From Wuchereria bancrofti (Eukaryota; Nematoda; Chromadorea; Rhabditida; Onchocercidae): a DNA stretch of 64,000 nucleotides. A program made the translations under genes and the position numbers. This document shows, piece by piece, positions 51,104 to 63,212 of this stretch. The stretch spans positions 2,858,402 to 2,922,401 of the forward strand of contig SSBO01000007.1 of NCBI GenBank assembly GCA_005281725.1, read 5' to 3'. Positions within the stretch are counted from its first letter, which is position 1. Each line of letters opens with the position of its first letter. The notes beneath the pieces were generated by a model that saw only the letters and a program-made list of their open reading frames with translations, had not been told where the DNA came from and did not search any database.

Positions 51104-53808
51104 TCATTTCTTCGTTTCGTTCATTGTGAATTTCCCCCGAGGTATAATGGTACAAGAGTATTTCTCTTTACCTTTGCCATTATAAAATGTAAACATGGCT
51201 TTTTCACTGTCCATGTCCACATAAATAAAACCACCATTCGAGAAACCAATTTGTGAGAATGGATTGAACCCTGTTGGATAGCTGAAATACTTCTTTCTTT
51301 TAATGAAAAACTTCAATTTCTTCTATACCAGTGATCTTGTCACCAGCAGACTAACTGATTTATTGCTTGAGATACCTTTGACGAAGGGTTAAAGTTAAGA
51401 ATTTGAATGATTAATTGATTACTTGAAATGTAGTGATCCTTGTGGTACCGTATCAATATGTTTAACCGATCGGTCTGAGCGGGATGCAGCTCCACTAATA
51501 ACATAGTGAAGCGGGATTTTTTCTGCGTTTTCTGATAACGAATATTCGGTGACAATGTGCTGCAAGATTAGTATTTTGCATACCAGCTTTGCATCACTAA
51601 TTCAGTTTTTAATATTCACTATCAGTCCTTATAAACCTACTAAGTCTCTTTGGACTCTTTCACTAGTAGAAGTCAAGACTAAATAAGTAGTGTTTTTTAA
51701 AAGGGCAGAATAAACCATTGCAGAGTCCGATAATCTATTCGAGGTACGTATAACAAGACTGTATGTTAATCGATTGGATTTCAAATCTTCACATAGTTTG
51801 ATTTACTTAACTTAAAATAATAGGATAAGAAGTGACTTGAATCTTACTTGGAGTGTGTGATCATGCCCAGCAACGTATGCCGTGACGTGATATTTTTCCA
51901 AAAGTGGTTTCAATTTTTCAATCAAGCAGTTCAGTGAGCCATGCTCAGATATCGAATAAACTGGATAGTGGCCAACAACGAATAAATAATCAGCTCTGCT
52001 TTTGAAAAATTCTGGTTGAAAAGAGCTTATAAAATAGACTGGAACATGGAGAGACACAATGAAGAAAGTTTTGATTTTGCATTGGAGTGCTCACTCAGGT
52101 TTTAGTGAAATGTTTCGATGAAATTTGATGAGACTTAAAGAATGAGAAATATTAAGATCACTTTCAGTGTAGAACCTTGAGCGGCTTAGCTGCTGTTCAA
52201 TCCAGTCCAGTTCTGCTTTTGCTGCAACTGGATCTTTCGGCGTATTTGGATTTTTGTTAGTAGTTGCAAGAATCATGTCAACAAAGTTAGCTTCTGTAAT
52301 ATCCCGTGTGTTACCACAAAGCAAAATGGTATCAGTCATCAGGAATTCAACCAGTGTGGCATTCTTCCCGAATGCATAGGATACTTTATAATAATTTGCC
52401 GGATATGTCCTGCAAATCGGATATCATTACAAATCTATTACACTTCTACTTTAAAATTAAATCAAAGCTAATCAAATATGTCGGATCAATTCATTATTAA
52501 TTTTTCCTAAGGGTGGTTGCATGATTTATAGCATTCGTATTCGTGATTCAAAACACTACAAAACGCACCATCGCTGACTTCGACTTGTATAAGCAATTTG
52601 TCCCGAAATATTCCCGAAATGGTCATGATTGCCGGCAATTAAGTACCATGGCTTTTGTAACGCTTTGCCTTTGTACACATTTTCGAATGTTTCCTAAAAA
52701 ATTCATGGTGTGGAACTTATGGTAAAAATAATAGAATCAACAACCGAAGATCACGTTTGATTCTTCATTTAATCTCAAATTATATTTGTTATTTATTATT
52801 TGACCATTCATTATCTACTTGCTCATGTCTATTAAACTAGATCCGATGCTAATGCAGTCTTTCTACAAATTTTTCGAACTTGCCTGGAACCGTTGGTCGA
52901 ACTCGTTTTTCACTCCCGTGAAATAAATATTGTCACCAGCCGAAACAGTAAAGTGGACACTTTTTTCGTCACCAATTGTGGCCAATGATTTTGCAACTAA
53001 CTTTTGTGCATACGTGGTATATGGATAGATAGGCAAACCTAAAATCCTAGTATTAACGATATTAATGACTTAGTGACCGATCAGTAGGATATGGTGAAAT
53101 ATTTGTAAAACAAATGAGTTAGATTAGGTTATAGAGGACCAAAATAAAGTCATCTAGAGAATGAAGGAAAACGTAGAGAAGAGTCTCAATTTGTTTTTAG
53201 CCAGCGTATTAGGATTAAAATGAAGATAATTATCTACCTCCGGTATCTCCAACAAGGAAAAATCGAAGATTATTTGAATCATTTCTGTAACATATACCGT
53301 CGTTTACACAGGCCAATCGACATTCGTAACTTCCAAAATTGCATTCTGGAATACCATTGTTGTGTTACTAGGATCACTAAAATTGTGTAAAAGAAATTAC
53401 TTTCAGTATAAGCATATCACATTATTCGGAGCAGTTGTATCAATCAGTATATATCCATATTTCAATTAGCAAATGAGCTAGGCAGAATTCTCGACAAAAG
53501 TGATCTCGAATTTGTGATCGGTGGTTATCCAGTGTTTCTTAATTAATTTCTTACAACAGCGATCTCACTTTATTGCTGTAAATCGATAAGATAGTCTTCC
53601 GTTTTTCACTGCATCAATTTTATTTAGCAAAAAATTGAAATGTTACATAAAATTAACCATTTTCAGTATTTGCTTCTGTTTTCAAGTTGATCCACTGTTC
53701 ACTTTTCTGTGATGGAGTAAGTATCTGATGTAATTCAACATTTGAGATCAGCGATTCATCTGCACCACCCAATACTGTTGTTAAGAACAAAAGTAGTAGT
53801 GTTAACAT
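51104..53808 (-). CDS. Tartrate-resistant (type 5) purple acid phosphatase, 8 exons, 412 aa
   Basis: Secreted or lysosomal binuclear-metal phosphatase. Exons (minus): 53658-53808, 53238-53345, 52884-53038, 52569-52693, 52176-52409, 51848-51998, 51423-51559 and 51104-51281 (TGA at 51104). The signal peptide is [16 protein letters not shown] Cys-rich insert ([11 protein letters not shown]) precedes the catalytic domain. Metal ligands are in place: FLVGDTGG (Asp84), [10 protein letters not shown] (Asp122, Tyr125), AGNHDH (Asn160), VVGHYPVYS (His268) and AGHDHTLQ (His303, His305). The family blocks DQRFQETFENVY and [15 protein letters not shown] [13 protein letters not shown] are present, as is the C-terminal [17 protein letters not shown]. 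Intron 3 has a GC donor. The N-terminal Cys-rich extension is unlike vertebrate ACP5. Confidence 0.95.
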
Positions 53809-53833
53809 CAACAATGTGTAAAGAGTAATAATT

Positions 53834-53836
53834 GCT
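53834..53836 (-). promoter_or_regulatory. Predicted 5' acceptor (trans-splice or UTR intron) of the acid phosphatase gene
   Basis: Minus-strand ctttattttcag is a strong 3' splice site 26 bases upstream of the start codon at 53808. Confidence 0.45.
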
Positions 53837-55081
53837 GAAAATAAAGAACCACTTGCTGAAATCGATCTGTTGTAAAGTATTTTTTAAACATGATGGGCTT
53901 AAATAGAAATTTAATGAGAGTATTTTCGCAAGAATGAAAATCTTGGAAAGTCTGAAATATCAAACAGAACAAATAAATGTGGAGTGATTAGCGAACGTTT
54001 GAATGGATAATCTGAATTGGTAGGAACAATTTACAATATGTAACAATCGCATAATGCAAAACGCTGCAGAAGGAACTGAAAAAAATTAGTTGGTAATCAA
54101 ATACCTCTCAGAAATGAGGAAATGAGTCACTAGAATTGTCGTAATGATTCGTACACAGCACAATACATCAAAAAGATTTGTGATGACGAACGTTTTGCAG
54201 TGTTATTTTTGCTATGCAACATTTGTTCACTTTGTGGGATGACAAAGCCGGCAAGAGCGACAACTAATGATGACACATTCCAATAAGCAGAATATTACCT
54301 TATCAAGATGTTGGTAACTTAGCTTATCTGATCTTAATGTTTAGAAAAATACATTACATTTGTTGTCTTATTTCAAATACCAGAAAAACAGGAAACTGAG
54401 AAACTAAAGCATTTTTTTATTTTTGTTATTTTTAAAATGCACTGAGCGCACAATGTTAATTCGTCAGTCAAATATTTACTTGCCTCTTCATTATTCTAAT
54501 AATCAATCAATTAATCGATCGACCAATCGGCTTCAAAGAATTTGCATTAAGGAAAATGTATTGCCCTCTTCTGGCAAATGAAATCCTAACTGCAGTACAT
54601 GATAATCGACAGATAAACCAACATTTTTGAAGAAACAATCAGCTACACAAAAAATTACGTCAAGGCTTAAGATAGTTTGTTCCAATCTCTTTCTCTCTAA
54701 GAACAGCTGACTTTCAGGTCCACATCATTTCTAACTTAGTTTTACTTCCAGTAACATCAGTACAACTCTCATTGTTGCAGCAGTAATATTATCTACCAAA
54801 TCGGTTGGTAATCAAGCATTCCGGCATTCTTACTTCCATTTGCTGAAACATTTGTCTCTGTCTCCCTGCAAATAATTTAAGATACATATCTAATTTGACG
54901 AAAGGAGGAACGCATCATCCAAATTTATCTCATCGAAAGAAAAAAAGGCAGCGGGTAGATAACGAAGAACCGGTTTAGCATTTCAACATTCGTTTGAATC
55001 GATGAAAATTTAATATTTGCAGAAAATGAAGGTTTGCAGATTGTTTAAAGGAATTCTGCATTCAGATAAGAAAAATCAATA
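53837..55081. other. Divergent intergenic region
   Basis: Separates the minus-strand phosphatase from the plus-strand MARVEL gene, so it should contain both promoters. No other gene is recognised. Confidence 0.5.
55061..55065 (+). promoter_or_regulatory. Predicted trans-splice acceptor of the MARVEL gene
   Basis: ctgcattcag ends 16 bases before the ATG at 55082. Confidence 0.35.
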
Positions 55082-56757
55082 ATGGGTGATCACTGCTACA
55101 TTACGGAAACTATTACTGATGTTCGTGATCATCAGCAACCACAAGTCTATTGTCAGATGGAAATCGTGAAACCTGAATTGGACCTAAATTACTTGAAAAC
55201 ATTACCTGGAATGCTAAAGTGTACCTGTATTGTAAGCACTATCATTTTGAAAATTTTTTTAATATCTTTTTAAATATATTCACAAACGACTTGTTTTTGT
55301 TTCCGTTCTGTGAAAGAAAGACTTTTTCATGATTCACTGTTTAACTGTTTAACCTTGTCAACTACCAAACCATTCAGGTTGTTTTCTTCATTTTAATCTA
55401 TTTATGAGCAGTTAAGATTTTGGATTAGCTCATTTTGCATGTTCATTTCGATCTTTTTCTTGAATCAAAGAGATTTCACTGGTTCCCCCTGAAAGATGAG
55501 TGTTTGTGTACCTCACACGTTTTTGAATAAGCTTGAGTCAGTGACTTTAATTTAAAGTGTCAAACGTGCATCAAATAATGCAAAATTAGTATCCTCCCTA
55601 TTTTGTGGATTCCGTTTCCTCACAGTTAAAAGAAGACAATATGACACAACGAGTTCGATCCAAGAAGTAAATAATGCCCTCAAACAGTAAATAGTCTATA
55701 TCTTCTACTATTTAGAAAAACATGGCTAAACATCTTTTGCAGACTTTAGATTTCATTTGCTTTATATGTCTGTTGGTTGGTGGTCCTGTTTATTATATTG
55801 GTGTCGGATGGATCACCTTCGTTTGTATATTTGGCCTGTTGGTATCACTGATTCTTCTAATCCTTTATTTATTTCATGTCGTGGATCTCTTTCCTCAAAT
55901 ACCTTGGATCGTCGGTGTAAGCCTTTTGCTTTATTTCTTTGGCAGTTAATTTTATCAGATAATCTTTGTAGATTCCCTAACAGTGCTACTTCCATAAATT
56001 CCTCTATCTTGCATAGCAAAGCAAAAATGTTTATTAGATGTTTGGGGATTGTACAGAATTGTACAAAGACTTGAGCAATTTGCAATTACATGAATTTCCA
56101 CAACCTTTGGCCTCATTTTCGTTGATTTATTTGGCCATGACTACCGAGGAACCTCTCTTTAAAGGTAAATTCGAAGATGAAATGTTATTAATGTTTATTA
56201 ATAGATTCTTTTTATAGGAAATGATATTTTATTTTGCATGGGCTGTATTCTTTTTCATATGTGGTTGTGTGCTGGTCTTAGTTGCGGCACGACTTCATGG
56301 TATTACTGGTTACGGTGCAGCTTCGGTACATAAGTTTAATTGATTCACACTTATTTCATTTTATGTGTCCCAACCATGACAAAATAATTGATGCGCAGTT
56401 CAACGGAAGGGGTTGCGTTATGAATCATCATGGGAGTGTTTATGGGCAAGCACAAGACGACATACATTCGGAAATTACTAAATGCACACTGATTTCGCTG
56501 TACAATGGAGGTCATTTTTATTTGGAGGATGGAGGTGTGTGACAATCTTGTATGTGACAATTTTCCTTTCCTAATCGACGGCAAATTTCCAGTTCTTCTC
56601 ATTTGGAGCACTTTGTGCTTACGGTTTCGACAGCTATTTGAAATTTCTGGCCTGGAGGCATGATGAAGTGGCGACCGGCGGAGCAGCACTAGAATACTTA
56701 CCTTATGGCAGCACTACGGCATCAAAAGACCAGCAAAGAAAAGCCACCAATCAGTGA
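55082..56757 (+). CDS. Four-helix MARVEL-domain membrane protein (CMTM/plasmolipin-like), 4 exons, 198 aa
   Basis: Small tetraspan protein of a family linked to membrane apposition and vesicle traffic. Exons: 55082-55231, 55743-55916, 56218-56325 and 56593-56757; every intron is phase 0. The N-terminus is cytoplasmic and ends GMLKCTCI. Helix 1 is DFICFICLLVGGPVYYIGVG, helix 2 FVCIFGLLVSLILLILYLFH and helix 3 FYFAWAVFFFICGCVLVLVA after the loop VVDLFPQIPWIVGE. Helix 4 is AASFFSFGALCAYGFDSYL, followed by a polar tail ending KATNQ. The IPW motif before helix 3 is typical of the MARVEL fold. CMTM4/8-like or plasmolipin-like identity cannot be settled by eye. Confidence 0.85.
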
Positions 56758-59700
56758 AAGATTCTACGGCACTTGTAATTTTAAGCATTTATTCCAAGTA
56801 ATAAATCTTTCAATCATTCAAAGCAACAGAAGAAATTCTTTCGATATTATCCATATAGGATTTAGATAATTGCAGAAACGAAGTTTCCATCATGTTCTTT
56901 ATAGATTCTGAGTGAAAAACACCGTGAACTTAGGTCGTTAAATAATTTTACTGAATTATAACATCGATGCCACTGTACAGAATGCAATCACGGCCATTAT
57001 ATTCTGATTGTAAGCGCTGAAGAGAGACAAAATTATAAATAAGAATCGCTCTTTCAAAGCAAATACTCAGTTGCACATGGTAAACTTTCAGCCTTGTGAT
57101 GATAGGAATGTTCTCAAAAATTATTAATATCAAGAAAAGGATCAAAAGTCAGAGATGTCTTCCTTTGATCACTTTGTCAAGAGAGAGGAAAATCTCTACT
57201 TGCAAGCAGATAATTTATTTAGCTCCTATATTCACTGAAGAAAACGCAGGAAAGGATGAATGAAAGGAAACTTTTAGCTAAAGCGAAATTAGGGTCTGAA
57301 GAGTCATTTGAGGATGACAAGGAAACGTCTGAAGAAACGTCTTCAGTGCGTTATCGTCCATCACAATAAGTAAAGTTACTAGGTGACGAAAACACTTCCC
57401 GTTTGTTCTCTATTATTTAACACAAACTCCGAAATGTATCCAAAATGTAACCAAACGCATCGGCAAAAACTTTATGCGGCTATGAACAAGAAGCAAAGCT
57501 AAAATTTCTACAGTAGTGATAAGCCACTCAATTTGGTACTACTTTAGTAATTTTGTACATATACATAGTTCAGACGAATACGAGTACGAAGAAGAAATGG
57601 GTACAAATTATGGTTCGAAATTTCGATGATAAAGGAAAAGGAGTAATTTAGAAACAAATCTAATAAAGATATGATAGCTTAGTTAAGTAACCTAATAAAA
57701 ACATTGTTTTAAGATTGGTAGATTTTAAAAAAAAGACAAGCTTAGAAATTTAAAAATTGCCAAATATTCCGAGAACAGAGTGCTCGAGTTAATATGATGA
57801 TAAGATTACTAACAAAAATTTCCGAATAAGCTCTTAAGTCTAGTACAGCTGCAAAAAACTACTCATGAAAATGCTTGATCAGCAGGATGCAGTCACCTAT
57901 GACCTTCCGTATGGTTCTGGTAAGATTCTATCAATATATAGTTAGCAATCACAACTGAAGTCAAATTACCTGATTGTGTAAATTTGTAAAGTTAGGAGTA
58001 AAAATGGCCCAGTCGATTTTCTAATTTCGTGACGGCCATATGCAAAACTGAAGAGTTAGAACATAAGATTTTCAGAGATATAACAATAAATGATAAAACG
58101 GAACACATTAACATGATAAGGCGCGTCCGGTCCATATGTTCAATCATCTCCGGTAGCCTGTCGTATGGCTGTTGGAGAATCTACGGGGAACTGTCCTGAC
58201 GTGCGATATCGATGGAAAATAGTGCTACCCGTGAATAAAGGATTTTATAAAATTTATAAGGCTGAATTGCAGAAAACAAGTATCCAGGAATATTCCACTA
58301 GGGTATTACCAATGTGACATCTTCTCCTCCTTATCTTATCCGTCAGATGATTCGTTATTGTTTGGATTATAATAGCCATTTCATTGAAGTCATCAAATAA
58401 AACTGTGAACAGAATAATCGTGAAAATAATTCCAGATCGAAATAGGCGCAGTACTTGATTGAAGTCATTATTAATTAATAATTTACTTCCGTGGATAGTA
58501 ATGGTGGAGTGGAGACTTCTGTCCCAGACACATTCGTATCTCCGAGAAGCTACACATATACATAACGAAGTATATGTGCTGTTGCATATCCGAACGGGAA
58601 AAAAAGTACTCAAATGTGTTTAAACCTTGAACTGGAACTGAGAAAGTTGAGGGGAATGACAATTAGACGGAAAGAGAAAGAGAAAAGGGGTAATACTGTG
58701 CAGGTAAATTACAAACGCAATACAGGTTAGAGAGAAGCTGTAACAGCAGAAGGAAGAAGGTAGTTTCCCTGAGAGAAGAGACTCGAGGTGTGAGACACAC
58801 CAGTGGCACCACCTCGCCCTTCCTCTCCGATCGGTCCGACAAAGTGGGAGGGTATTTGAAGCACACCATATTCTTCCAACATCATTCATAAACTGTAAAC
58901 AAAAGTGGTGGGAGGAGTCACGTCCACAACGCACCGAGGGATAGTGCGCTACGGTTATGATGGTCGATGCTGTGTGCAAAAGACGACTCGATTTATAGGT
59001 TCAGTCGATATGCCATCAAATGATGCACGTGTTGAAATTTCATCATTTGAAGGGTAGACGAATGATGGGTTGGAGAGAAGGCTGAAGTGACCAAACACAT
59101 TTCCCTTTAGTCCTTCACCCTTCTCCTGCGTGACTTCGCTGGTGTCAAATTATTCAGCAACTGTCATGAGCTGTTTATTGATCCTTCATCACTCATCACT
59201 GCTATTTTATGTTCCCCTACAACACTCTCTCAATACGTGAAGAGGGTCGTCGGGAAACTCGATCCCACCCAAGTGGAACCTGCGACTAAAGCGTAACGTA
59301 TAGGTAAGGTAGGTTCGCAGCACCTTTGCAGATCGTATTATCAAAACGATGAACAGGCAGGGGAGAGTAATGCCATTGAGACTACTGCTGGGTTCTACTT
59401 ACTGACCTAAATGTCTGGAAGAATAATGCATAATTCGTTTTGGCCAGATTCGGAAAGTGCTGCTTATAAATGTTGAGGCAATACCTACAACATTAACTCA
59501 GCCTTTCAATTATATGAGAACGATCTCGATCGATTGTAGCTTGAGTCATAGCAAAATTTTCTTTAATTTCATTCTACTACGTCGTGGAAATGTCATCATC
59601 TGTGCAACCTGTGTATGGAAAGGTCTAGGGACCTTGTCCACAAAAAATCATCGTGTATTTGAGAAAAGATAGCGAAGATAATTTTGTAAGTTCTTTGATT

Positions 59701-61802
59701 TTAATTTAAAATATCCGATCTTTCTGATGAGCCATAAAGAAATAAAAGTAGGTGAAATACGTGTTGCACTTATGTACTTTGACAAGAAGCTTCAAGTCAG
59801 TATCAAATTTTCAGACTTATGAAATCCCAAACTGCTGTTGATTCCATGATTGTAGGCTAATGCACGCAGCGTTCCAGCATGTTTAAATCATTGTTAACTA
59901 TCATTTCACGCATTTCAGAGTGATACTGAAGAGGCACTGATCTCCGGGGCGTAAAAACTGAACACTTTTTGGCATCACAAGTCATCTTCATATAAAACAA
60001 GCTTATACACTCTACTGGATATGAGCTCGGCACAGTTCTTCAGGACAAAATATTTGCATGAAATAATTTATTGATGAAAGAATTCACCAATTACGGCACA
60101 CATGCCATCTGTTCACTGCTTGCACGAAGGAAATAATACGACTTAGTTTAAGGAAATATTTGCATATTAGATAAAGGAATAGGTAGAGAGAAAGAGGAGG
60201 AAAGAAAGAAATGAATGGCGAACGATACAATGTTTTTGTATCTGTTGCTTACTACTCGATGAAACTTCCCAGAGAATGGGGAAATAGATCAATATAAGAG
60301 AAATGGGAGGGAATCTCAGTCGACCCTGCCTTTGTATAATTGTTGCTTCACGTTAGTAGTGCGTGTGCGTGGTACTTTTGATGGTCAAGCATGACTCATT
60401 AATATTCATTGCTCTGGTATTGGTGGTACTGCGGCGATTCATTGTTGTGTCTGCAAAACAAAAGGGGAAATCTTTGTTTAAAGCAACAAAGTTCAAATGA
60501 TTCATTTCATTAAATAAGAAACCATTGCGTGTAATCAGTTATGACGATAATGGTGCAACATTGCAAAACACTGGGAAAGTCGGTAAATGAAGAATGACAA
60601 TTACCCTTTAGCTTCATTAAATTTGTTCAAACAACATAACAATGGAAATAATGAAAGTGTATGTCGTTTATGGAATAAAATATTTGCACATCAATTCCCA
60701 AATTTAGTGTTTGGAAATATTCATTTTGAAAGTACGATCACGTTTTTGCGTTACGATTAAATCAAACTGGTTCTTTCTTGACTCTTACGTCATGCAGTTT
60801 AAATGGTTTCAAAGTTTATTTATAACTTCCATTTTTCCAACTTTCACAATCTTGTTGTCCCTTAGCTCTATTAGGAATTAACCTTCATGATCAAAATAGT
60901 TCGAAATGATCGGAGCAATTCAAAGATAACTATTCCGGAAGTACCACAGAAACTTCTTTTGAAGTTTTTCCAAAATTTATATGAAAACATAAAAAATTCT
61001 GAATATTGCTGAATGAAATTACAATCAGACTGATTTCTTGCGTTGCTCAAACATCACACAAATATTGTTTGATATAACTTACTTTCCATCAAATTTTTGC
61101 TTTCAAATTTCTCATCGAGTTTTTTCGGAGCTTCGATTAATTCCCAAAAATAAGTGATTTCAAACAAGCTAAGCATAAGTTCATAAGATGTTTTTCAAAA
61201 AAATTTTTTTTTTTACCACAAAATTTTCTAAGTACATTAAAATTTTCCAGAATATCTTAAACTGATCCGAACCAATCTAATCGAATGAAACTTCCGAAGA
61301 AAAAAACCGTGGCAGATATTCTGTTTAGGAGACTTTTCATTAATTTAACTCCTTCAATTTTCCAGATATCCAGGCTATTACATATAACTTGTGCATATAC
61401 AAAAGAATGAAAAAGCAGAGAGCTATCAAGTTATCGAAATTAGTATGCAAAAAAGTCGGTATTTTCAGAAATTCCAAGAGCTTATTTAAAAGGTAAAATG
61501 AAAGGTTGATGTTTGGTTGTTGAAAGCTTACGATCGACATTGTCGCAAACGGAAAAATTTAAACTGCTCGACTGTTCACATTTTTATGTAGCATTATATT
61601 TTCCTATGAATCTAAAGAAAATATTTATAAGTGGAAATGAATCGAATTTGTAAAATGAAAGGTGAGAATTGGGTAAAATGCCATTACAAAAATTATACAA
61701 TCACTTGTGCACAATTTTCGTTTTATATTAAATAATCTTCAAATGGAGGAAAAATTAATATGATTGCAGTCACAGCTATTTATGATGAAAAATGATAAAA
61801 AG
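56758..61802. other. 5 kb without a firmly recognised gene
   Basis: Holds one small candidate gene at 57155-57369 and two consecutive minus-strand open frames at 58254-58979. The area 58620-59300 is relatively GC-rich. Nothing else gene-like was seen. Confidence 0.45.
57155..57369 (+). pseudogene. Small charged gene candidate, frame interrupted
   Basis: An ATG at 57155 opens a 27-codon frame (MSSFDHFVKREENLYLQADN and so on) that stops at 57236. In the next frame, 57223-57369 is open for 48 codons and reads SLKKTQERMNERKLLAKAKL, then SEESFEDDKETSEE, and ends with TAA. Either a 47-base intron (57176-57222, gtcaag to tttag) joins them or one lost or gained base separates them. The even, charged composition looks coding. 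The family is not recognised. The whole could also be chance. Confidence 0.3.
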
Positions 61803-63212
61803 TTATCTAACCTCAAATTTGTTTCTATTCTCGCATTCTCGACAAATACACCATAATGCTGCAAATAGGTCAGCTGCGACCATTTCGCCAGCATTATCGC
61901 TCACCAAATGCAGTGCTGTAATTGCATCCTAAAATTTTACTCTGAATCTTCTATTCTGAAATAAATATTACGAATCTTTCACGCAAAACTATGAGAACTT
62001 ATCGAGAAGAAAAAAGCAAATGTCTGAAGATCTTTTCGCAGAGAAATTGAATCGAACATTATTATCTTTTAAAGACTCTCACCGCCATTCTACATATCCA
62101 ACCTGAGATTCTCTCCAAAATTATTTTGTGCTTTTAAACTGTTAATGCAAACTGCTCAATACTGACATACCGCTAACTCATCAACTGTAGGTTATCAGTG
62201 AAAACTTTTTAATCATTGTATTAGAAAATCTTTTCAAGACAGGGTCGTTCAAGCGGGAATAATAAAAAAAAACCCCAAAATATGAACCTTTCCAGCTGAA
62301 TTGTATAGGAAATAATCAAGTTCCTCTTCTGATGGTTCAATGTTGTGAAAAGTCTGGAATCCTTTTTACAGTCATGTAAATCAAAAAATTGAACCAAATT
62401 GAAATCAACTTCTATAAAAGCACTTTCAAAATTGATTTTAATATTGTCTCGACTCGGTCGATGTAACTTAAAATATTTTCAACACCAGATGGAAGAGACA
62501 AATATTCTAGGTTCATTTTTTGTTATTCACCTCGATGAATCAATAAAATTAAGAATCAAGAAAAGCTTACCAAATAAGATGATACGAAGTTTCTAGAATA
62601 GTTGGGAACAAAAGTTATTATTGTCCAGTAAGCTAAATTAATAATTGTTAAAAGGCCCAAAGCCATCAGCCAGAACCATAAGGAAAGGAATATTTTCTCA
62701 TTGAACATATTTATCATTAGAACACATTGAACAGTTTTCCGATTCGTATTACCGATTTCACGAATTACCACATCACAAAAAGTAACCTCAAATAGGTAAC
62801 ATCAAAATATTTTTTTTTTTCTTTATTTTAAAACGATAAAATCACAACATAAAGATAATTACAGTTAGAGTGTCCTAAACTTTCCGAAACTTGTCTATAT
62901 ATCATTAATTTCAGGCAATATTTTAATCAGTATTTGAGAAGTCGTAAAGATTTCATAAAATTATCTCAAACTTCTTCACCATATATAACAAATAAAAATT
63001 TCAAATTTCAAATGTATAACAAACCCTCGGGAAATTTCCACTAACGGACCATTCTCTGCCGTTGATTAGATCGTTGAGTATTCCAAAGCCCCATGAGTGA
63101 TACTGCATACCGAGGAAACAATTCAACAAGTAAAGTTGCGTAATGATATTTAGCACATTCAAACATTTGCAAAATAAATACAGTGTCGTAACGTAAACTT
63201 GCCGAAGTGGTA
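61803..63212 (-). CDS. Innexin, C-terminal half (N-terminal exons beyond the window)
   Basis: Invertebrate gap-junction channel subunit. Exons in the window (minus): 63025-63212, 62571-62786, 62288-62353 and 61803-61928 (TAA at 61803). The first begins in phase 1 at acceptor ttttttag and carries helix 2 (YVTTLYLFCKCLNVLNIITQ), then MQYHSWGFGILNDLINGREW and SGNFPR. The second has the extracellular-loop block VTFCDVVIREIGNTNRKTVQ, then CVLMINMFNEKIFLSLWFWL and TFVPNYSRNFVSSYL. The last two contain the helical C-terminal domain, SEEELDYFLYNSAGK and ADLFAALWCICR. The tail after ALW is only about 15 residues, short for the family. A downstream exon from acceptor 60451 would change only the last few residues and is less likely. 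No N-terminal exon (YY/YQWV region) was found between 63213 and 64000. Confidence 0.9.

Noticed and set aside
60439..60450. Terminal innexin exon after a good acceptor
   Set aside because: It would add only three residues after a 1.3 kb intron; the frame already stops at 61803.
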